DNA from: Aeromicrobium sp. Root472D3
GTDB lineage: Bacteria; Actinomycetota; Actinomycetes; Propionibacteriales; Nocardioidaceae
Assembly (NCBI RefSeq): GCF_001426485.1
Contig: NZ_LMET01000001.1
Location: 1,912,505 to 1,976,504, forward strand
Reading direction: 5' to 3'
DNA length: 64,000 nt
The notes beneath the pieces were generated by a model. It searched no databases and was not told the DNA's origin. It was given only the letters and a program-made list of their open reading frames with translations. The position numbers were made by a program, and so were the translations under genes. Of this stretch, positions 52,501-62,367 are shown piece after piece. The stretch's first letter is position 1, and the number at the start of each line of letters is the position of its first letter.

Positions 52501-52877
52501 CCGGCGAGTACTACGCCGGCGTGCGCTACCGCGCGTGGCAGCCGCCGTCGGCGCTGCACCCGTCGATCGAATCGCACGCACCGCTGCGCTTCGACGTCGT
52601 CGACCGCGCCTCGGCCACCTCGGTCGGTGGGGCGACGTACCACGTCGTGCACCCCGGGGGACGCGCCCACGAGCGTCCGCCCATCAACGCGCGAGAGGCC
52701 GAGGCCCGCCGGTCGAGCCGGTTCGAGCCGTTCGGCCACACCCCCGGCGCGCTCGACGTGGCGGCGATGGTCGAGGCCGGACGTCGTGCCGCCAGCGACG
52801 AGTACCCGCACACGCTCGACCTGCGCCGCACCGTGCCGTCGGGCAGCGCGCCGAGGCGGGGGACGGCCGGACGGTGA
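49563..52877 (+). CDS. Large transglutaminase-like protein with DUF2126 domain
   Basis: 1104 aa. N-terminal beta domain (VALEHRTTYSFDRPV), transglutaminase core with Cys189 (GIGSCRDSAW), His238 (DLHAWAEVF) and Asp254 (GLDPTSS), then a ~800-residue DUF2126 region (TGTGGGNHITLGG, SYLFSGRFIGPTSQAPRFDE, FCVDKMYSP) that resembles an amidoligase of the glutamine-synthetase-like fold. First gene of a three-gene overlapping operon long predicted to build or modify peptides. Start ATG lies six bases after CAGTCT. Substrate unknown. Confidence 0.9.
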   Translation: MSIKVALEHRTTYSFDRPVGLGPHVVRLRPAPHSRTPIEAYSLTVSPANHFVNWQQDPFGNWLARLVFPEKVSTLDITVGLVADMVVVNPFDFFIEEYAETFPFAYEPSLAADLAPYLRPVGEGDTETPGPLVTAFRDRLPPVPDGGIAMVPFLVQVNAAVHAAVAYSVRMEAGVQSPDETLERGIGSCRDSAWLLVSLLRQHGLAARFVSGYLVQLASDTVAIDGPSGPGEDFTDLHAWAEVFVPGAGWIGLDPTSSLFAGEGHIPLSATPHPASAAPISGVLTERADVDFSFHNTVRRVHEDPRVTKPYTDEQWQRIDALGEGVDLRLQAGDVRLTQGGEPTFVGLDEVTSPQWNTQADGPEKRLKASELAERLREVYAVGGLVHRGDGKWYPGEELPRWQISLQWREDGETLWSSPSLLADPWDEAAADPEAPARAEELAREVTALLGLPAGQLRPAFEDPLTELVHELRQPDGDRPGLDPERADASLASSLDAGVVDPTGWVLPLVTGEEWVSPDWSLRRGRIVLLPGTSAVGLRLPLSAISWVDPRASGDPSYVEAGPRLDPGVPSVAVVDPAEQPTTALTIEARHGHVHVFLPPTERLDDYADLLRVIDLAATRLGQRLVIEGYGPPPDARLTQLVVASDPGVIEVNVQPTASWSELRDLTTSLYDIARHARLTTEKFDLDGVHTGTGGGNHITLGGHEPAASPLLRRPDLLVSLMTYWQRHPSLSYLFSGRFIGPTSQAPRFDEGRPESLYEAEIAFQEIDRLTAETDEPRPWLVDRALRHLLTDLTGNTHRAEFCVDKMYSPDSSRGRLGLLELRGFEMPPHARMAMVQSLLVRSLVAMFWEEPYRAPLVRWGTALHEDFLLPQGAIDDIGAVVADLREHGIDFEASWLDPFTEFRFPRIGLARVGGGIELELRGAIEPWHVLGEEATSGGMARYVDSSVERMQVTVRGVLPHEHLVTCQGVPVPLTPTGVAGEYYAGVRYRAWQPPSALHPSIESHAPLRFDVVDRASATSVGGATYHVVHPGGRAHERPPINAREAEARRSSRFEPFGHTPGALDVAAMVEAGRRAASDEYPHTLDLRRTVPSGSAPRRGTAGR

Positions 52878-55336
52878 CGGCGCTGCGCGACTACTCGGCG
52901 GCGGTCACGCAGCCGACGCTCGGGGGCGACCCGCCCCGCTACGACGAGGTCGTGGCGCCCGACGGCGCCCTGCGCCCCGGCTGGCGCCGTCTGGCCGAGG
53001 GGGCCGTCCAGCTGACCGAGGACGACCTGCGGCGGGTCGGCGGCGACATCGAGCGCTTCCTGGCCAACGACGGCGTGACGTACACGCCCGCCGACCAGGA
53101 CCCCGGGCCGTGGCGGCTCGACCCCGTCCCGCTGGTCGTGGACGCCGCCGAGTGGTCGCCCCTCGAGGTCGGCCTCGCGCAGCGCACCGAGCTGCTCAAC
53201 GCGATCCTCGTCGACCTCTACGGGCCCCAGAGGCTGCTGTCGTCGGGCGTGCTGCCCCCGGCCATCGTGTTCGCGCACCAGGGGTTCCTGCGGGTGTCGG
53301 CGCGGGCGTCGGCCGTCGACCCGCACCCCCTGCTGCTGGCAGCGGCCGACCTCGGGCGCGCGGCGTCGGGGGAGTGGCAGGTGCTGGCCGACCGCGCCCA
53401 GGCGCCCTCCGGCATCGGCTACGCGATGGAGAACCGGCGCGTCATCTCGCGGGTCATGCCCGAGCTCTACCGGCAGGCCGGCCTGCACCGCATGGCACCG
53501 TTCTTCCAGGCCCTGCGGGCGACGCTGATCGACTCGGCGCCCGCCAGCTCGCCCAATCCCCGCGTCGTCGTCCTGTCGCCCGGCACGCTGTCGGAGACCG
53601 CCTACGACCAGGCGTTCGTGGCCTCGAGCCTGGGCTTCCCGCTCGTCGAGGGCAGCGACCTCGTGATGCGCGAGGGAGCGGTCTGGATGCGGGTGTTCGG
53701 ACGTCTCGAGCGCGTCGACGTCATCCTGCGACGGGTCGACGCGGAGTGGAGCGACTCGCTCGAGCTGCGCAAGGGGTCGCAGCTGGGCGTCGCGGGACTC
53801 TCCGAGGCGGTGCGGCGCGGCACGGTGCGCGTCGTCAACGGTCTCGGCGCCGGGGTGCTCGAGAACCCCGGCCTGCTGCCGTACATGTCGGCGATGTGCG
53901 AGCTGCTGCTCGACGAGCCGCTGCGGCTGCCGTCGGTCCAGACGTACTGGGCCGGGGACCCGCGCTCGGCCCGGTACGTGCTCGACCACCTCGACGGCCT
54001 GGTCGTGCGCACGATCGACCAGGGGTCGGGCCCGGGCCTGGAGCACCACGGTCCCGACCGTCTGCGCGAGCTGATCGTCGCCGAGCCGCACCGCTACGTC
54101 GGCCAGGAGCTGCTGCCGCTGTCGCAGTCGCCGACGCTCGACGCCCGCGGCGTCCACCCGCAGGCGGTGACGCTGCGGACGTTCACGCTGCGGTACGGCT
54201 CGACGTACCGGCCGCTGGTCGGCGGGCTCGCGAGCGTCAGCGACGACGACCGCGTCCCCTCCAGCAAGGACGTGTGGGTGCTGAAGGAGCGTCCCGAGGA
54301 CCCCGACCAAGGGCTCGTCGACGTCCTGCCGCTGACCAACGTGCGGGCACCCGCCGCGATGGTCCCGCGCGTGCTGGAGGACATGTTCTGGTTCGGCCGG
54401 TACGCCGAGCGCGCCGAGGACATGCTGCGCCTCGTGCTGACCGCCCACGCCAGCGCGGAGGACTACCGCTCCCGTCCGCACACCGCCGGCGGGGCGAGCC
54501 TGGCGGTGCTGATGTCGGCCGTCGCGCGGCTCAGCGGATCGCGCCACACCGCCGACCAGCTCGACGACAACTTCCGGTCGCTGCTGCTCGACGCGCACCG
54601 CCCCGGCTCGGTCGCGCAGTCGATCGGGGCCCTGCGCGACGCCGCGCAGAGCGTCCGCGACCAGCTCTCGCCCGACACGTGGCAGGCGTTCAGCTGGACC
54701 GAGCGGGCGTCGGCGCACCTCTCGACCTATCACTACAGCCACCAGGTGGCCGAGAGCGCGGGGCAGATGCTGACCGGCATCCTGTCGCTGCAGGGCGTCA
54801 CGGCCAACATGATGCGCGACCCCGGGTGGCGGATGATCGGCACGGGTCGCGCGATCGAGCGGGGGCTGCAGCTGTGCCACCTGCTGGCCGCGACGACGAC
54901 CGTCCGGCGGGGCATCGACGTCGACCGCGACGTCAACACCGCGGTGCTGTCGGCGGCCGAGAGCGCCGTGACGCACCGCCGCCGCTACCGCGGCTACGTG
55001 CGGCTGCCGGGGGTGCTGGAGCTGCTGCTCGCCGACGCCGAGAACCCGCGGTCGCTGGCGGCCGGCATCGAGGAGATGCGCCAGCACCTCGCCGCGATGC
55101 CCGAGTCGACGGGCTCGACCCGCCCCGAGCGGCTGCTCGACGACCTCGCCGACGAGCTCGACCGCGCCGACGTCGCGTCGCTGGCGGTCGTCGAGGGCGA
55201 GAACCGTCCCGACCTCGAGCGCTTCCTGACCAGCTGCATCGGCCAGCTCCTCCGGCTCGCCGACGCCGTCGGCGACGTCCACTTCGCCGGTGCGCCCGTC
55301 CCGCGCGCGTTCGGCTTCGCGACGGTGACCGAGTGA
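52874..55336 (+). CDS. Circularly permuted ATP-grasp fused to alpha-E domain
   Basis: 820 aa. Residues ~1-490 are the circularly permuted ATP-grasp (DUF404/407): GVTYTPADQDPGPWRLDPVPLV, AEWSPLEVGLAQRTELLNAILVDLYGPQ, YAMENRRVISRVMPELYR, LENPGLLPYMSAM. Residues ~500-820 are the helical alpha-E domain (MFWFGRYAERAEDMLRLVL). Elsewhere these are two genes. ATP-grasp ligases form amide bonds via acyl phosphates; here probably a peptide tag. GTG start overlaps the upstream stop. Confidence 0.9.
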   Translation: MTALRDYSAAVTQPTLGGDPPRYDEVVAPDGALRPGWRRLAEGAVQLTEDDLRRVGGDIERFLANDGVTYTPADQDPGPWRLDPVPLVVDAAEWSPLEVGLAQRTELLNAILVDLYGPQRLLSSGVLPPAIVFAHQGFLRVSARASAVDPHPLLLAAADLGRAASGEWQVLADRAQAPSGIGYAMENRRVISRVMPELYRQAGLHRMAPFFQALRATLIDSAPASSPNPRVVVLSPGTLSETAYDQAFVASSLGFPLVEGSDLVMREGAVWMRVFGRLERVDVILRRVDAEWSDSLELRKGSQLGVAGLSEAVRRGTVRVVNGLGAGVLENPGLLPYMSAMCELLLDEPLRLPSVQTYWAGDPRSARYVLDHLDGLVVRTIDQGSGPGLEHHGPDRLRELIVAEPHRYVGQELLPLSQSPTLDARGVHPQAVTLRTFTLRYGSTYRPLVGGLASVSDDDRVPSSKDVWVLKERPEDPDQGLVDVLPLTNVRAPAAMVPRVLEDMFWFGRYAERAEDMLRLVLTAHASAEDYRSRPHTAGGASLAVLMSAVARLSGSRHTADQLDDNFRSLLLDAHRPGSVAQSIGALRDAAQSVRDQLSPDTWQAFSWTERASAHLSTYHYSHQVAESAGQMLTGILSLQGVTANMMRDPGWRMIGTGRAIERGLQLCHLLAATTTVRRGIDVDRDVNTAVLSAAESAVTHRRRYRGYVRLPGVLELLLADAENPRSLAAGIEEMRQHLAAMPESTGSTRPERLLDDLADELDRADVASLAVVEGENRPDLERFLTSCIGQLLRLADAVGDVHFAGAPVPRAFGFATVTE

Positions 55337-56238
55337 CCGGGGACGAGCCGGAGGTGGGCCGGCGGTACCGGGTCTCTCACCGCACGACGTACTCGTACGA
55401 CGACGACGTCAGCGACAGCCTCGGCATCGCCTACCTCGTCCCGCGTGAGCTGCCGTGGCAGACGGTGGGGCGCAGCGAGCTGACGATCACGCCGACACCG
55501 CTCGACCAGACCGCCGACGTCGACTACTACGGCAACACCGCGACGTACTTCCAGGTCACCGAGCCCCACCGCGTGCTCGACGTCCTCGCCGTCACCGAGG
55601 TCGAGGCGCGGGCCGATCGGCACTCCGCCGAGGCGCTGGCCGTCCCGTGGGAGGACGCACGACCCGCGCACCGCCCCGACGTCCCGGACGCGTGGCAGGC
55701 CCAGGACCTCGCGCTGCCGTCGTCGCTGGCCGACCAGACGGACGAGGCCCGCGCCTACGCGGCGCAGTCGCTGACGCCGGGGCGTCCGGTCGGCGAGGCC
55801 GTCGTCGAGGTCATGCGGCGCATCCACGCCGACTTCGCGTACGACAAGACCGCCACGACGGTGACCACGACGGTCGACGACATCTTCGAGAAGAGGGCGG
55901 GGGTCTGCCAGGACTTCGCGCACCTGACGCTGGCCTGCCTGCGCTCGCACGGGCTGGCCGTCCGCTACGTCAGCGGCTACCTCGCGACGACACCGCCGCC
56001 CGGCAAGGAGCGGATCGTCGGCGCCGACGCGACGCACGCGTGGGCGGCCGTCTGGATTCCCGGCGACGGCTGGCTCGCGGTCGACCCGACCAACGACCAG
56101 CTCGTCAACGACCGCTACGTGACGGTCGCGTGGGGTCGCGACTACGCCGACGTCCCACCCGTCAAGGGCGTGATCTTCACCGAGGCGAAGAGCTCGACCC
56201 TGCGCGTCGAGGTCGACGTGGCGCCCGTCACGGACTGA
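55333..56238 (+). CDS. Transglutaminase-like protease/amidase
   Basis: 301 aa. N-terminal bacterial transglutaminase beta region (RYRVSHRTTYSYDDDVSDS) and core with Cys192 (AGVCQDFAHLTLACLR), His235 (DATHAWAAVW) and Asp251 (DPTND). Overlaps the ATP-grasp gene by four bases. In this conserved neighbourhood the transglutaminase enzymes are thought to cleave or transfer peptides made by the ATP-grasp/DUF2126 partners (known prediction; no biochemistry I can cite for this pair). Confidence 0.92.
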   Translation: MTGDEPEVGRRYRVSHRTTYSYDDDVSDSLGIAYLVPRELPWQTVGRSELTITPTPLDQTADVDYYGNTATYFQVTEPHRVLDVLAVTEVEARADRHSAEALAVPWEDARPAHRPDVPDAWQAQDLALPSSLADQTDEARAYAAQSLTPGRPVGEAVVEVMRRIHADFAYDKTATTVTTTVDDIFEKRAGVCQDFAHLTLACLRSHGLAVRYVSGYLATTPPPGKERIVGADATHAWAAVWIPGDGWLAVDPTNDQLVNDRYVTVAWGRDYADVPPVKGVIFTEAKSSTLRVEVDVAPVTD

Positions 56239-56286
56239 CCGGCCCGCAGCGGTCGCCATCGCGCCAGATCCTGACAGACTTGACCG

Positions 56287-57270
56287 GTGAAGGCCTTCTC
56301 CTGCCGTGTGTGCGGCAACTCCCTGTACTTCGAGAACTCCAAGTGCGTCTCGTGCAAGAGCAATCTCGGGTTCTCCCGCGGCGAGAGGGCCATCGTCCCC
56401 GTCGACGCGAAGGGCCAGTACGTCGACGCCGACGGCGACATCTGGCACGTCTGCAAGAACCTCAACCTGTCGGGCTGCACCTGGCTGACGGAGTTCCCGG
56501 GCGGCTTCTGCTTCAGCTGCGGCCTGACGCGCACGCGTCCGAGCGACGCCGACGCCGTGGGCCTGCGTGAGTTCAAGGTCGCCGAGGAGGCCAAGCGCAG
56601 GCTCGTCGTCGAGCTCGACACGCTCGGGTTCCCGATCGTCACCCGCGTCGAGGACCCCGACAACGGGCTCGCGTTCGACCTGCTGTCGAGCGTGTCCGAG
56701 GACGTCACGACGGGTCACGACAGCGGCATCATCACGCTCGACCTCGCCGAGAGCGACGACGCCCACCGCGAGAAGGTGCGGGTCAACCTCGACGAGCCGT
56801 ACCGGACGATGCTGGGTCACTTCCGTCACGAGATCGGCCACTACATCGAGTGGCAGCACGTGCGCGGCGACAACATCCAGAAGGCGCGCGAGCTCTTCGG
56901 CAACGAGGAGGAGAGCTACGCCGACGCGATCGAGCGGCACTACTCCGAGGGCCCGCCGGCGGGCTGGGAGAAGAACTTCATCAGCATGTACGCCACGATG
57001 CACCCGTTCGAGGACTTCGCCGAGACCTTCGCGCATTACATGCACATCTGCGACACGATCGAGACGGCGTCGGCCTTCGGGCTCGCGACCGTGGCGTCGC
57101 CGCAGGACTTCACGTCGTTCCGCGACCTGGTCGTGGGCGTGTGGATCCCGTTGAGCGTCGCGCTGAACCAGATCAACCGCAGCATGGGCAAGGGTGCGCT
57201 GTACCCGTTCGTCATCCCGTCGCCGGTGCTGGCGAAGCTGCAGTTCGTCGCCGACCTGCCCCGCGGCTGA
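56287..57270 (+). CDS. Putative zinc metallopeptidase with N-terminal zinc ribbon
   Basis: 327 aa. Zinc-ribbon cysteines in [22 protein letters not shown] and again [20 protein letters not shown]. Then a gluzincin-like centre H181-E182-x2-H185 ([11 protein letters not shown]) with a downstream Glu in [14 protein letters not shown] and [13 protein letters not shown]. This family is regularly found next to transglutaminase/alpha-E operons. GTG start six bases after CAGACT, so it may have its own promoter although it is close to the operon. Confidence 0.88.
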   Translation: MKAFSCRVCGNSLYFENSKCVSCKSNLGFSRGERAIVPVDAKGQYVDADGDIWHVCKNLNLSGCTWLTEFPGGFCFSCGLTRTRPSDADAVGLREFKVAEEAKRRLVVELDTLGFPIVTRVEDPDNGLAFDLLSSVSEDVTTGHDSGIITLDLAESDDAHREKVRVNLDEPYRTMLGHFRHEIGHYIEWQHVRGDNIQKARELFGNEEESYADAIERHYSEGPPAGWEKNFISMYATMHPFEDFAETFAHYMHICDTIETASAFGLATVASPQDFTSFRDLVVGVWIPLSVALNQINRSMGKGALYPFVIPSPVLAKLQFVADLPRG

Positions 57271-57350
57271 CCTCGACCCACGCCGGCTCCGCGAGTGGCG
57301 CGGGTCGGACGATTCGGGGGAACGTGGCCCCGAATGAGAGACTGGTGGAC

Positions 57351-58478
57351 GTGTCTTCCGTCAACCCGAACCCGTTGCCGCTCGTCTTCGAGCAGAAGCG
57401 TGGACGCGTCAAGCCCCCGCGCCACCTCGCCGACCTGAGCGCCGACGAGCGCACCGCGGCCGCCGAGGCGATGGGGGAGCCGGCGTACCGCGTCAAGCAG
57501 GTCGCCCAGCACTACTACGGACGGCTCGAGCGCGACCCGGCCGCCATGACCGACCTGCCGGCCGCGAGCCGCGACCGCATCGTCGAGCACCTCCTGCCGA
57601 CGCTCCTCAACCCGGTCCGCACGATGGAGGCCGACAAGGGCACGACGGTCAAGAGCCTCTGGAAGCTGTTCGACGGAGCCCTCGTCGAGTCGGTCCTGAT
57701 GCGCTACACCGACCGTGCCACGATCTGCGTCTCGAGCCAGGCCGGCTGCGGCATGGCGTGCCCGTTCTGCGCCACCGGACAGGGCGGTCTCGAGCGCAAC
57801 ATGAGCACCGCCGAGATCGTCGACCAGGTCGTCGACGCGGCCGGTCGCATGGCCCGCGGCGAGGTCGCGGGCGGCCCGGGGCGACTGTCGAACGTCGTGT
57901 TCATGGGCATGGGCGAGCCGATGGCCAACTACAAGGCCGTCATCGGTGCCGTCCGCCGCATGGTGGCCCCCGCGCCCGACGGCCTCGGCATGTCGGCCCG
58001 CAACATCACGGTCAGCACCGTCGGCCTCGTGCCGCGCATGAAGCAGCTCGCCGACGAGGGCATCCCGGTCACGCTGGCGCTGTCGCTGCACGCCCCCGAC
58101 GACGAGCTGCGCAACGAGCTCGTGCCAATCAACACGCGGTGGTCGGTCGCCGAGGCCGTCGAGGCCGCGTGGGAGTACGCGCAGAAGACCAAGCGCCGCG
58201 TCTCGATCGAGTACGCCATGATCAAGGACATCAACGACCAGGCGTGGCGCGCCGATCTGCTCGGCGACGTGCTGCAGTCGTACGGCGACTGGGGCTGGGT
58301 GCACGTCAACCTGATCCCGCTCAACCCGACGCCGGGATCGATGTGGACCGCATCGCGTCCCGAGGACGAGCGCGAGTTCGTGCGTCGCCTGATCGCCAAG
58401 GGCATCCCGACGACGGTCCGCGACACCCGCGGCAGCGACATCGACGGCGCCTGCGGCCAGCTGGCCGCCGCCGAGTAG
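57351..58478 (+). CDS. rlmN: Dual-specificity 23S rRNA / tRNA adenine-C2 methyltransferase
   Basis: About 375 aa. Radical SAM enzyme methylating A2503 of 23S rRNA and A37 of some tRNAs. Cys motif [19 protein letters not shown], the SAM segment [31 protein letters not shown], and the methyl-carrier cysteine near the C-terminus ([11 protein letters not shown]). Start taken as GTG 57351; GTG 57324 is an in-frame alternative. Confidence 0.95.
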   Translation: MSSVNPNPLPLVFEQKRGRVKPPRHLADLSADERTAAAEAMGEPAYRVKQVAQHYYGRLERDPAAMTDLPAASRDRIVEHLLPTLLNPVRTMEADKGTTVKSLWKLFDGALVESVLMRYTDRATICVSSQAGCGMACPFCATGQGGLERNMSTAEIVDQVVDAAGRMARGEVAGGPGRLSNVVFMGMGEPMANYKAVIGAVRRMVAPAPDGLGMSARNITVSTVGLVPRMKQLADEGIPVTLALSLHAPDDELRNELVPINTRWSVAEAVEAAWEYAQKTKRRVSIEYAMIKDINDQAWRADLLGDVLQSYGDWGWVHVNLIPLNPTPGSMWTASRPEDEREFVRRLIAKGIPTTVRDTRGSDIDGACGQLAAAE

Positions 58479-58481
58479 CGA

Positions 58482-58949
58482 CTAGCTCGTCGCCGAGACC
58501 AGGGCGACGACGAGCACGATGTCGATCACGGCGATCGTGACGAAGGTCGCGATCATGAGCGCCATCTTGGCCCGGTCGCTCCGGGCGCTGCGGATGACGG
58601 TCATGTTGATCGCGACGCCGCCGAAGGCGAGCGCGAAGCCGAGCAGGCCCTGGAAGACCAGGAGCGACAGCACCGGGAGCACCCCGAGCGCCTGCAGCAA
58701 CCTCGGGGTGGGCGGTCCCGTCGTGTACTCGCCGTCGCCGACGACCAGGACGGGGTGGGCGCGGAAGGCGCCGCCCTTGATCTTCGCCTCGACAGGACCT
58801 GCCGTGCCGGGGAGCGTCAGCCTGTTGCGCAGGAAGCCGCGCGGCTTGACGCGCTGTCCGTCCACGAAGAACTTGTAGCCGGTCCAGAACGCGTACGTCG
58901 TCGAGATCTCCCCGCTGACGCCGGGGATGGTCATGGGGGCGAACGTCAT
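58482..58949 (-). CDS. Small membrane protein of unknown function
   Basis: 155 aa. A soluble N-terminal part with basic beta segments (YKFFVDGQRVKPRGFLRNRLTLPG, VEAKIKGGAFRAHPVLVVGDGEY) and two C-terminal membrane helices at about residues 90-115 and 130-153. No family recognised. Ends three bases after rlmN on the opposite strand. Confidence 0.65.
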   Translation of the reverse strand: MTFAPMTIPGVSGEISTTYAFWTGYKFFVDGQRVKPRGFLRNRLTLPGTAGPVEAKIKGGAFRAHPVLVVGDGEYTTGPPTPRLLQALGVLPVLSLLVFQGLLGFALAFGGVAINMTVIRSARSDRAKMALMIATFVTIAVIDIVLVVALVSATS

Positions 58950-59018
58950 GCGTCGAATCCTCGCAGATGCGGTGGGTCGGCGTGGCGCGCGACGTCGACC
59001 ACTGCGATCGTGGACGAC

Positions 59019-59810
59019 ATGCCGAACCGCCCCCGCGTCGTCGCGACCGACCTCGACGGAACGCTGCTGCGCACCGACGGATCGCTCTCGGACCGCACGC
59101 GGCGGGCGATCGAGACCGCCGCTGACGCAGGCGTCCCGACGCTGTTCGTGACGGCCCGCCCGCCACGGTGGCTCGACGAGCTGGCCGACGTCGTCGGCGG
59201 TCACGGCGTCGCGATCTGCGGCAACGGCGCCTTCGTGTACGACCTGGTCGAGCGGCGGGTCACGTCGTCCCGCGGGCACGACCCGGCGGAGATGGACCGG
59301 GTCGTGGCCGATCTGCGGCAGGCGGTGCCCGGCGTGACCTTCGCCGTCGAGCGGGCCGACGGCATGGGTCGCGAGGACGCGTACACCTACGCGCAGGAGC
59401 ACGGCGACGGGCACACGGTCGGTGACTTGTCGGCCATCTCGGCGACGCCGGTCGGCAAGCTGCTGGCGCGCTCGCCGGGGCTCGACCCCGACGAGTTCCT
59501 TCGCCGCGTCGAGTCCGTGGTCGGGTCGCGCGTCGAGCTCGGCTTCTCGGGCGCCGTCGGGCTCGCCGAGATGACGGCGCCCGGCGTCACGAAGGCCAGC
59601 GGTCTGGCGACGTGGTGCGAGGGACAGGGCATCGACGCCGCGGACGTGTGGGCGTGCGGCGACATGCCCAACGACCTGCCGATGCTGCGGTGGGCCGGCC
59701 GCGCGCACGCCGTCGCGAACGCCCACGCCGACGTGCTCGAGGTCGCCGACGTCGTCCTCGCGTCCAACGACGACGACGGGGTCGCGGCCCTGCTCGAGTC
59801 GCTGGGCTGA
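59019..59810 (+). CDS. HAD-superfamily hydrolase, Cof type
   Basis: 263 aa. HAD motifs: VATDLDGTLLRTDG (I), LFVTARPP (II), GVTKASGLATW Lys (III) and GDMPNDLPMLRWAG (IV); the C2 cap lies between. Probably a sugar-phosphate or nucleotide phosphatase in the cytoplasm; substrate not predictable. ATG 59019, with GTG 59010 as alternative. Confidence 0.9.
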   Translation: MPNRPRVVATDLDGTLLRTDGSLSDRTRRAIETAADAGVPTLFVTARPPRWLDELADVVGGHGVAICGNGAFVYDLVERRVTSSRGHDPAEMDRVVADLRQAVPGVTFAVERADGMGREDAYTYAQEHGDGHTVGDLSAISATPVGKLLARSPGLDPDEFLRRVESVVGSRVELGFSGAVGLAEMTAPGVTKASGLATWCEGQGIDAADVWACGDMPNDLPMLRWAGRAHAVANAHADVLEVADVVLASNDDDGVAALLESLG

Positions 59811-59820
59811 CGGACTCGCG

Positions 59821-61536
59821 TCAGGCGAGGGGGTCGCGCAGGAGCAGCTCGGTGTTGCGGTCGGCGACGGCGCCCTCCTGGGCCGCCGCGCGCTGCTGCG
59901 GGTCGTTGGCCGACAGCTCACGTGCCAGGGCGGCCAGGTGCACCGAGTCGGCCAGCGTCCCGCCGTGCGACGCGGGCCCGGCGTGGTCGAGCATCGTGGT
60001 GAAGATCGACAGCGTGCCGTCGTGGTTGTCGGCGAGCTCGACCAGCCTCGACTGCTGCGGGAAGTCGACGTGGGACGCGGTGTTGATCTCCCAGAAGCCG
60101 CTCGTGCCGTCGGCACTGCGGTGCGCCGTCACCTGGTTGCGGTGCGTGTGCCCGTTGACCCAGGCGATGACGGTGCGGCTCGCGAGCAGCGTCGCGACGA
60201 CGGCGTCGCCCAGCACCCGCGGGTTCAGGTCGAGGCCCGTCACGACGAGCGGGTTGGTCATCGTCGCGGACGTGTGGTGGCTGAACACGACGACGTACTT
60301 GTCGGTCGACGCCGCCAGCAGCGCCGTGAGCCACTCGTGCTGCGGACGGTCGATCGAGCCGTCGGCGTAGCCGTTGGGGTTGACGGTGTCGAGCACGACG
60401 CACCGCACCGGCCCGTTGTCGAAGCTGTAGTAGGCGGTCTTCCTCTGCCGGTTGGTCGCGGTGAAGCCGTGGCCGACGGGGGAGCCCGAGGTCTTGAAGT
60501 GCTCCTCGACGACCTGCCCGCGGGTCAGCGTGCGGCGCTGGCCGTCGGCGCTGACGAGCGTCGCGGACGTCAGCGACACGGCGCCGAGCAGCGAGCCGGC
60601 GTTCGCCGTGGCGAGGCTCGAGACGACGTCGGCCTGCGACAGCCCGGGCGGCAGGGCCGTCGCCTTCAACGGGCCGGTCGCGAGCACCGACAGCGGCAGC
60701 GAGTGCGGGAAGTTGCCCTGCACGAGCCCGTCGTGGTTGCCGAACACCGAGTACCACGGGATGTCGAGACCCTGCGGCTCGAACGACCGCCGGGACGCGT
60801 CGAGCAGGCCCGGCACGCGCGGGAAGCCGTACCGCGACGTGTACACGTCCTCGGCGCCCCCCGGCCTCCGCGGCCCCTCGGGGTGCCAGTAGTGCGCGTC
60901 CCAGACCTTGGTGTCGGCGACGCCCTCGTACGCCGTGCGGCTGCCCGAGTCGGGCGTGATGCGCTCGCCGTCGAGCACGTCGATGTTCCAGCGCACCTCG
61001 TTGTACTGGCAGTTGTCGGAGTTGTCGCCGGTCTGGATCGCGAAGGCCAGGCCCTGACCCGTCACGGGTCCGCGACCGACGCGGTTCACGGCGCGCACCA
61101 TCGAGTCGGCGATCTGCGGCGTCAGCATCTCCTGGGGGCGGTAGCTCGACGAGAGCAGCCCGCCGAGCGTCGGGGCACCGCCGTACGAGTCCTCGAGGCG
61201 GTCGACGTACTCGACGCGCGCGGGCGACTGGGCGTCGATGATGTGGACGTCCGTGAGGTGCGCGAAGCTCAGCACGGCGGTGCGGGTCGTCGCGCGTCCT
61301 GCACCGGGTGCGACGCCCAGGTCGTCGCGGACGGTGTGCGCCTCGCCGGCCGCCGCCACGACGGGCGTGTAGCCACCCGCGCCCGCGGCACCGCGGCGGT
61401 AGCAGCTGTCGATCGTCGTGAGCTGCGGTGCGACCACGCCGGGCGCGGCCCATCCGGTCCCGGGGCGGACGCCGACGGCGACGGCGCCTCCCACGACGGC
61501 TCCGGTGCGGATCAGGGCGCGGCGAGAGATCGTCAT
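59821..61536 (-). CDS. Tat-exported metallophosphoesterase (TIGR03767 type)
   Basis: 571 aa. Twin-arginine signal ([22 protein letters not shown]), then calcineurin-like motifs: [40 protein letters not shown] and [10 protein letters not shown]. Actinobacterial family of exported phosphoesterases with unknown substrate; the length and the [16 protein letters not shown] segment match it. Confidence 0.88.
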   Translation of the reverse strand: MTISRRALIRTGAVVGGAVAVGVRPGTGWAAPGVVAPQLTTIDSCYRRGAAGAGGYTPVVAAAGEAHTVRDDLGVAPGAGRATTRTAVLSFAHLTDVHIIDAQSPARVEYVDRLEDSYGGAPTLGGLLSSSYRPQEMLTPQIADSMVRAVNRVGRGPVTGQGLAFAIQTGDNSDNCQYNEVRWNIDVLDGERITPDSGSRTAYEGVADTKVWDAHYWHPEGPRRPGGAEDVYTSRYGFPRVPGLLDASRRSFEPQGLDIPWYSVFGNHDGLVQGNFPHSLPLSVLATGPLKATALPPGLSQADVVSSLATANAGSLLGAVSLTSATLVSADGQRRTLTRGQVVEEHFKTSGSPVGHGFTATNRQRKTAYYSFDNGPVRCVVLDTVNPNGYADGSIDRPQHEWLTALLAASTDKYVVVFSHHTSATMTNPLVVTGLDLNPRVLGDAVVATLLASRTVIAWVNGHTHRNQVTAHRSADGTSGFWEINTASHVDFPQQSRLVELADNHDGTLSIFTTMLDHAGPASHGGTLADSVHLAALARELSANDPQQRAAAQEGAVADRNTELLLRDPLA

Positions 61537-61635
61537 GCCCCTGTAACGAGTGTCACAGCGGCGGGGTTACCGCCTGGTCACGTGTCCGCCCGTGTGCCGG
61601 GGCGATAGCGTGAGGACGACCCCCCGAGGAGGACC

Positions 61636-62367
61636 ATGATCGCCACGTCCCGCGACGTCAGCGGCTCCGACCACGTCGTCGTGATCGAGCTGCAGCGCGA
61701 ACAGCGGCGCAACGCCCTCGATCTGGAGCTGTGCCACGCCATCCGTGCCGCCGTCGACGCGGCGGTCGACGACGGGGCGCGGGCCATCGTCGTGACGGGC
61801 CGGGGGTCGGCGTTCTGCTCGGGTGCCGACCTGGGCGGTGTCTACGGTCCCGACTTCCTCGAGGCGCTGTACGGCATGCTCCACCACCTGACGCGTGTCC
61901 CGGTGCCGCTGGTCGCCGCGGTGAACGGGCCCGCGATCGGCGCCGGCACGCAGCTGGCGATGGCGTGCGACCTGCGGGTCGCCGACGAGACGGCGTCGTT
62001 CGCGGTGCCGACGGCGCGCAACGGCCTGGCGGTCGACGCGTGGACGATCCGCACCCTGGGCGATCTCGCCGGTGTGGGCCGGGCCCGACGGCTGATGCTG
62101 GCGGCGGAGTCGCTGGGACGCGACGAGGCGCTGGCGTGCGGCCTGGCCGATCGTGCGGGCACCGTCGACGACGCGATCGCGTGGGCGCACGAGATCGCCG
62201 CCTTCGCGCCGCTGACGCTGGCGCACAACAAGCTCGTCCTGAACGGGACGACCGCCGACGACGCCGCGATCGAGAAGAGCTTCGCCGACGTGTGGGCCAG
62301 CGACGACGTGCAGGAGGCCGCCCTGGCCCGCTCCGAGCGCCGCGCGCCGGTCTTCAGGGGGCGTTGA
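61636..62367 (+). CDS. Enoyl-CoA hydratase/isomerase
   Basis: 243 aa crotonase fold. CoA-binding and oxyanion segments: RNALDLELCHAIRAAVD, GRGSAFCSGADLGG and VAAVNGPAIGAGTQLAMACDLRVAD. The second catalytic Glu position (usually in the helix after TARNGLA) is not obvious, so it may be an isomerase or other crotonase. GGAGGA precedes ATG. Its stop overlaps the next ATG (TGATGA). Confidence 0.9.
   Translation: MIATSRDVSGSDHVVVIELQREQRRNALDLELCHAIRAAVDAAVDDGARAIVVTGRGSAFCSGADLGGVYGPDFLEALYGMLHHLTRVPVPLVAAVNGPAIGAGTQLAMACDLRVADETASFAVPTARNGLAVDAWTIRTLGDLAGVGRARRLMLAAESLGRDEALACGLADRAGTVDDAIAWAHEIAAFAPLTLAHNKLVLNGTTADDAAIEKSFADVWASDDVQEAALARSERRAPVFRGR

Noticed and set aside
49446..52811. 1121-codon open frame on the minus strand opposite the DUF2126 gene
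   Set aside because: An antisense shadow of a GC-rich gene; composition is Arg/Val/Asp-rich without domains, while the plus strand has a complete catalytic protein.
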